Shown piece after piece: positions 58,285 through 64,000 of a DNA stretch of 64,000 nt (positions within the stretch are counted from its first letter, which is position 1; the number at the start of each line of letters is the position of its first letter). Origin of the DNA: Odiellus spinosus (Eukaryota; Arthropoda; Arachnida; Opiliones; Phalangiidae); contig OY987232.1 in the NCBI GenBank assembly GCA_963920705.1, forward strand, positions 14,137,726 to 14,201,725, read 5' to 3'. A program made the position numbers and the translations under genes. The notes beneath the pieces are model-generated. The model made no database searches. It saw only the letters and a list, made by a program, of their open reading frames with translations, and was not told the origin of the DNA.

Positions 58285-60072
58285 CCCTTTAAGGACCTAA
58301 GCCGTAGAATCTTCAGGAGAAACCGATTTTGTAAATTTCTAGCCGTAGGGAATTCTAGCCATTCCGAATTGCATCCGCGCCTGCAAGGTGTAATTTCGTC
58401 GTCCTCGAAAAACATCATTTTCTCGAGTTTATTTTCCGCTTCGTTTGTCGCATTTTTCTATTCTAGGACTCGAAGATTCTTAGAAAAAACAGCCATACAT
58501 AAAATCCCATAATCTCTCCCCAAACGCAAAAGGTTTTGACTTTCCGAGTTTATCTGCGCAGAGTCTTACAATCTAATCTAAAAGGACCGAAAATCGGTGG
58601 AAAAATCTGACAGACTAGAATTTTAATACCAGTTTCTAGGTTTTGACCTATTTTTACATGGATAGATGACGTCATAACCCACGTTTTATAGGGATAAGAC
58701 ATACCTTCCATCGCGTTGCAATTATCAATGATTATGGTGCGAAGTTAAGTCAAGAAAGTTGGAAATTGATATAGAGCTCGGAATTCGAATAATTTTTTAT
58801 TAATTGGTTAAAATCTACGAAATTCTGATATATATTATCTGTTTGATTAAAAATAGACTATTTTTCATTCGAGTTAACTTATTCGAAGATAAAAAACATA
58901 ATCCATATCCGTTTTTATACAAAAATGGCCTTATCTTAGAATATTATCCGCGTTATACGTTCGGATAAAAATTCAAAAATTCTTTTCGTGAAAAATAATG
59001 ATAAAAAAGATGATTTAAAATCTTAGTTTCGTCGTTTTATTTATATTCTTCAAATTAAAAGTCAATTTGAAATATTTTTCTTATATTTTAGACTAATTCT
59101 GGAAACGTGAATTTTCTTATCCATCGTTATACGTTTGAAAACGAGTAATTTATAGATAGATAAAGCGCCAAACGCTTATCTTCGGGTAAACCTTATACAT
59201 TTATGAATTATAAGAATATACATTAACTATAGTCTTTCTCTAACTTACTTAATTTCTTTTTTTTTTACGGCGGGGGTTTTATTCGAATCAGATAAAGGAC
59301 ATTTTTAAGGGTGCAAAGCAAACCTTTTGTTGTATAATTTATGAATATTGTATGGGGCTTTTATTTACGGTAAAAAATAATTTATCGTGCTCATGCAATG
59401 TCATAATATTCTATTTATGCTTTAGATATGGCGAGATGAAGTTCGTCTAGTATTCTTATCGTTTAAATCAATTTTTTTTTAATTTGAGAACCAGATTATC
59501 CAACATTTACGTAGTCTTTGTTAAATTTTGTATGTTTTAAAGGCAATTTAAAATCGTCTGCTAACGTGTGCCACGTCTTAACTTGGGCTGATTTGAGAGG
59601 ACAATTGTTAGAAGTCTTGGCAGGAATGTCAAGCTATACCGACCTCCTCGGATCAGATAACAGATCCTAGTTTTACTAGGAAACGAAGGTAAGATTAGGG
59701 CTCTGCGTTTGAATAAAATGATCTGATTTTGCGATTATTATCGATCAACTCAGTTTTCGCTAACGGTTAAACGTTAAAAAATATGGTTAGTTTATGGTTA
59801 ACCATTTATCCATTGGACAAAGGCTCGAAGATAGAATGAATAATATTTTTCGGGAAATTTCGCTTCGAATTATTTTGAACAATACGATGGCGGTCATCGA
59901 TTATTCGGACTAAAGGTGAAATAAATATTATTTCACGAATATCTTCAACCATTCTTGGAAAGTATTACGTAAATACGCGTTTGTAACAATATTTATCGTA
60001 TTTTTCATTTAATTTAATCGAAAACTCGCCTACGAGTTTGGTAATTAATCACGGATAAACCTGAATAAGCGC
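58285..60072. other. AT-rich stretch with repeat fragments
   Basis: No gene. 58825-58880 (ATTATCTGTTTGATT, AAAATAGACTA, TTTTCATTCGAG) resembles 61277-61330. 59280-59345 is a diverged match to the outer arm of the 205-bp foldback (AAGGGTGCAAAGCAAACC). The rest is unassigned. Confidence 0.5.
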
Positions 60073-60408
60073 CAGAAGTAGATGAAACCCTCCTTTGAAG
60101 TCTACTACTCTAATGTTCGATATAGCGCTCCTCTCTGTATGGGTAAAATTCCCAATTTTACGAGATCGGAGGGGTCCTACTTCTACCCCCTGTCTACGGA
60201 AAATTTGAAATTCTCTCTCTCCACAAATGACGACGTTTTTTTGACGAACTCCAAGGCTGCTAGAGATATTCGCTCGACGAACTCCCGCTCCGAAAATATC
60301 TACCGTTAGGAGGCGTACGAATCGCTCTTTTTGAAACTAACCCATACAGAGAGGGGTAGACAAGACCCGGGAGTAATAGACTTCAAAGGAGGGTTTCATC
60401 GGCTTCTG
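60073..60408. mobile_element. CAGAAG inverted-repeat element, copy 3
   Basis: This 336-bp copy has ends CAGAAGTAGATGAAACCCTC and the inverse of CAGAAGCCGATG. The flanks (TAAGCGC and GTGTTTA) do not match, so one flank was altered or this copy arose by recombination between two copies. Confidence 0.85.
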
Positions 60409-60826
60409 GTGTTTATAATAAGAAATAATTTATCCGAGATTAAAATATCTGAAAAAAAGCCGAGTTATCAATGGATTTCTTAAGTTATTCATTAACCGAT
60501 TCCGAGCTCTAAATCGATTCCAAGGTCTGTCTATAGTGTGAAAGAGGATTAAGTCTTTTATTGAGCTTAAAATCGCTTAAGTTCAACTGCGCACCTACTT
60601 AGTTTCCTAGCCTTAAGTCTACACCTGATCCAGTCCCATGCTATCTCATGACATAAAGTGCATAAACAAGAGAAACGTTTCGAAAAATATAAAGTCATTA
60701 TCTGGATTACCATATTATAGAGTACAATATGATTTGGTGCACGTAATATTTATTTAACGTCAAGGGGTTGTTACACCAAATATCTTCTTTCAAGATCTTT
60801 GCGGTTTAAGGGTCATTTCCCCGTAC

Positions 60827-61244
60827 CAGAGGTATATAATAACCCCCTTCGGGAGGAAGTATGAAAGCCCCTATACTACCAATGCTAAAAATCACGAACA
60901 ACAAGAGCCCGCTGCTGACTATCTAGGCCACTAGCTCGCGCTGGACTTCTCAATGTCGCTACTCTAGTAAATGGTCTTTGTATAAACAAGACGGCTCGAT
61001 TTGTGTTTAGCACTTCCTGTCTCAGGAGTCAGACTGTCTGTTAAAATGGAGTCGAAGGTTGACTTCAGCTCGCGAGTTCCGGAAGTGTGCGTAGGGAAAA
61101 TTTAGTGAGGTTCAAAATGGTGTAACTATTTTTTGGGAGTAAAGCGGTGTGTCGATCCGCCGCGATTTACGCCGGGCACTTGTTGTTCGTCGATTTTGCC
61201 TACCTTTCATACTTCCCCCCGAAGGGGGTTATTATATACCTCTG
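60827..61244. mobile_element. CAGAGG inverted-repeat element, 7-bp target duplication
   Basis: This 418-bp element has ends CAGAGGTATATAATAACCCC and its inverse, flanked by CCCGTAC at 60820-60826 and 61245-61251. The empty site would read GGGTCATTTCCCCGTACC followed by TATTATCAAGCG. That matches the TTAA-family sequence near 51920, so it sits inside a TTAA-family fragment. Confidence 0.9.
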
Positions 61245-61251
61245 CCCGTAC

Positions 61252-61857
61252 CTATTATCAAGCGAAATTCAAATCCTAATGTATATTATCTGTTTAATTT
61301 AAAATAGACTAGTTTTCATTCGAGCTCTACTCTGGGTTCCCCAACTTGTTTTTGATATTTGTATTGGCAAACGTTATGTTACTTGATTGTCGTTATATTT
61401 TAGAATGATATTGACCGTAGAATAAGTCGTAGGAATTATCGTATGTCTGCAGTAACACGCATTTTCCCAAACGTAAAAAAAAAAATCAGTAATTATATTT
61501 TCAATATTATAATATTATTTTTATTCGTGGGTAGCACAGAGTACTATTTTACGTGATAAAAAATAGATGCGCGATCAATGTCGTAACTTTATATGATTTG
61601 GATTTAGAACGCTCTTTGCAGGGCTTACGGCCACTTCAAAAAGGTTGCAACGCGATATTAATTTCATGTCTGTTAATCAGCGCGATTATTCAAAAACTTG
61701 AGTTAATTGCTGCTTAAGGTCCTTCAAAGAAAAGTAAGATTTGAAAAGAAAAAAAAAACGTTTATTTCAATTCTGGTTAAGGGATAACTACTAGAGAAAT
61801 CAAGTGCGCAGACTTCCTGATTTCATTTAAAAATTTCAATACTGTCATTGTGATATC
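61252..61857. other. Unassigned stretch
   Basis: It begins with TTAA-family sequence (TATTATCAAGCGAAA) and the short match to 58825-58880. Beyond that, nothing is recognised. Confidence 0.4.
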
Positions 61858-62850
61858 ATTTGATGCCTGGAAATCATTGGGAAATTAATCAGGTGTATGG
61901 AAATCATTGGGAAATTAATCAGGTGTATGGAAATCATTGGGAAATTAATCAGATGTCGGTAAATTATTGGGAAATTAATCAGGTGTCTGGAAATTATTGG
62001 GAAATTAAACGGGTGTCTTTAAATCATTGGGAAATTAATCGGGTGTCTGGAAATCATTGGGAAATAAAACGGGTGTCTTTAAATCATTGGGAAATTAATC
62101 AGGTGTCTGGAAATCATTGGGAAATTAAACGGGTGTCTGGAAATCATTGGGAAATTAATCGGGTGTCTGGAAATCATTGGGAAATTAATCGGGTGTCTGG
62201 AAATCATTGGGAAATTAATCGGGTGTCTGGAAATCATTGGGAAATTAATCGGGTGTCTGGAAATCATTGGGAAATTAATCAAGTGTTTGGAAATAATTGG
62301 GAAATTAATCAATTGTCTGGAAATCATTGGGAAATTAATCAGGTGTCTGGAAATCATTGGGAATTTAATCGAGTGGCTGGAAATCATTGAGAAATTAGTC
62401 AGGTGTCGGGAAATAATTGGGAAATTAATCAGGTGTCTGGAAATCATTGGAAAATTAATCAGATGTCGGAAAATTATTGGGAAATATATCAGGTGTCTGG
62501 AAATTATTGGGAAATTAAACGGGTGTCTTTAAATCATTGGGAAATTAAACAGGTGTCTTTAAATCATTGGGAAATTAATCAGGTGTCTGGAAATCATTGG
62601 GAAATTAATCAGGTGTCTTTAAATCATTGGGAAATTAAACAGGTGTCTTTAAATCATTGGGAAATTAATCAGGTGTCTGGAAATCATTGGGAAATTAATC
62701 GGGTGTCTGGAAATCATTGGGAAGTTAATCAAGTGTTTGGAAATAATTGGGAAATTAATCAATTGTCTGGAAATCATTGGGAAATTAATCAGGTGTCTGG
62801 AAATCATTAGGAAATTAACAGGGGTTTGTAAATCATTGGAAAATCAAATG
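61858..62850 (+). repeat. 30-bp minisatellite
   Basis: The unit is GGAAATCATTGGGAAATTAA plus TCAGGTGTCT, about 32 copies. The forward frame repeats ten residues (NHWEINQVSG), and the reverse strand is also open over long stretches. Variant units recur in the same order: TCGGTAAATTATTGGG at 61945 and TCGGAAAATTATTGGG at 62466, and TGTTTGGAAATAATTGGG at 62284 and 62734. This indicates internal block duplication of about 450-520 bp. Not called as coding. Confidence 0.93.
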
Positions 62851-63380
62851 GTGTCTGGATATTATTTTGAAATTGCTTAAAGACTTAAAATCAATTTGAA
62901 ATTACTCAAATTCCGCTAAACCTTATGAGCGCGAAGACCGAAAAACCAAATCGACTTGGATTTAAATATTAATAGCTTGTTCTCTAATTTTTAATTTCTG
63001 TTCCTTTACGTGTTTGACCCAAATAATACAAAGTACATTCTATAGTGGTGCCACATTACCTCTTTTTTAATTAATATGTATGTTTTTATTGGTTTTCCAA
63101 CGATCTTTCTGAAAATAATACTAACTTCCTATTGGAATTTCTTGAAACTGGCGAAACTAAGAAAATCAGTTATCATTAAAATTGTTTAATTAATTTTGTT
63201 TATTATTCAGCCCACAAATGGAGACAAATTACGCCCCATACGTGAGGGTGTCCGAAGACCACTACATTAAATATAGGTAATTTAGAAAAAAAAATATATA
63301 TATTTGGCCCTCTAGTGAATAAACTTCAAACCTAAAGACCATCTTAAAATCAATTCGTTACCGCCCTTATTAAAATATAA
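62851..63380. other. Unassigned AT-rich stretch
   Basis: No gene or repeat recognised. Confidence 0.4.
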
Positions 63381-63387
63381 ATCTTAC

Positions 63388-63721
63388 CAGAAGTAGATGA
63401 AACCCTCCTTTGAAGTCTATTACTCCCTGGTCTTGTTTACCCCTCTCTGTATGGGTTAGTTTCAAAAAGCGCGATTCGTACGCCTCCTAACGGTAGATAT
63501 TTTCGGAGCGGGAGTTCGTCGAGCGAATATCTCTAGCAGCCTTGGAGTTCATCAAAAAAACGTCGTCGTTTGTGGAGAGAATTTCCAATTTTCCGTAGAC
63601 AGGGGGGTATGAAGTAGGACCCCTCCGATCTCGTAAAATTGGGGATTTTACCCATACAGAGAGGAGCGCTATATCGAACATTAGAGTAGTAGACTTCAAA
63701 GGAGGGTTTCATCTACTTCTG
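63388..63721. mobile_element. CAGAAG inverted-repeat element, copy 4, 7-bp target duplication
   Basis: This 334-bp copy has ends CAGAAGTAGATGAAACCC and its inverse, flanked by ATCTTAC at 63381-63387 and 63722-63728. The right duplication overlaps the first base of the neighbouring TA-type element, so this copy is the younger of the two. Confidence 0.92.
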
Positions 63722-63727
63722 ATCTTA

Positions 63728-63921
63728 CCCGGTAAATAGGCTTAGCTGGATTAATGGAGATCTTGAATTTCTTCGCATTGAAGGGTCAACGACCAATCGA
63801 ATATTGGAAGTTTCACGGAGATCTCGCCTTAAAGACGGGTCTTTAATTGCTCATTAGTCGCTGACTCATCAATGCGAAGAAATTCAGGATCTCTATGAAT
63901 TCAGCTAAGCCTATTTTCGGG
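63728..63921. mobile_element. CCCAGAAAATAGG inverted-repeat element, copy 2
   Basis: This 194-bp copy has ends CCCGGTAAATAGGCTTAGC and GCTAAGCCTATTTTCGGG, flanked by TTA. It shares GGATTAATGGAGATC and GGGTCAACGA-type blocks with copy 1 at 27608. Confidence 0.78.
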
Positions 63922-64000
63922 TTAGATTTAAATCAAAGGTCTATCACTTCATTCCATAATAGTAAACAACTTCCCATAGCTTAATACTATCAGCAAAGGT

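Noticed and set aside
61860-62810. Frames of 176 and 135 codons repeating NHWEINQVSG.
   Set aside because: The reverse strand is equally open, there is no unique N or C terminus, and the array explains both.
1-64000. Retrovirus-like, LTR or Polinton-type elements.
   Set aside because: No long terminal direct repeats, gag, protease, integrase or capsid motifs were seen; the only reverse transcriptase pieces are non-LTR (LINE).

Overview
This is an AT-rich, intron-rich animal window, most likely from an arthropod. It carries a DOCK-D (Zizimin-type) gene, a divergent ionotropic chemoreceptor (a protostome-specific family), non-LTR retrotransposon pieces and many short inverted-repeat transposons. 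No virus-like or LTR element, CRISPR array, rRNA or tRNA was recognised.

Layout. 111-4384 (+) holds the last five visible exons of an unrecognised Ser/Thr/Glu-rich, probably nuclear protein whose 5' part lies off the left edge. 6278-40712 (-) is one complete gene of 38 coding exons. Every exon junction is in phase and the exons sum to 7104 nt (2367 aa plus stop). It encodes a DOCK-D guanine nucleotide exchange factor (PH, DHR-1 and DHR-2 domains; DOCK9/10/11 type, Drosophila Zir type). 42134-50086 (-) holds six exons, in phase, of an ionotropic receptor (IR-like) chemoreceptor whose N-terminal exons were not found. From about 50 kb to the right edge there is no host gene that I can support. 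That stretch is a transposon and minisatellite landscape.

Repeats. Three things stand out. (1) Nine short inverted-repeat elements of five sequence families, with termini CARRRG (CAGAAG, CAGAGG, CAAGAA), are dispersed over the window; eight have exact 7-bp target duplications, six of which end in AC or ACT and five in TAC. (2) A separate family with termini CCCTTACC and many GTCTT motifs occurs 11 times, all inside DOCK introns; one copy has expanded internally to 652 bp. (3) A TTAA-flanked family sits in the IR gene intron as a 4.7-kb composite. That composite contains a 5'-truncated LINE, a degenerate TTAGG-like array, a three-copy tandem and a perfect 205-bp inverted repeat. Four minisatellites (15, 22, 31 and 30 bp units) lie within 50.8-62.9 kb.

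Gene relations. Gene 1 and DOCK are convergent, with about 1.9 kb between their stop codons. DOCK and the IR gene are in tandem on the minus strand, about 1.4 kb apart. No functional link between the three genes is implied by the sequence.
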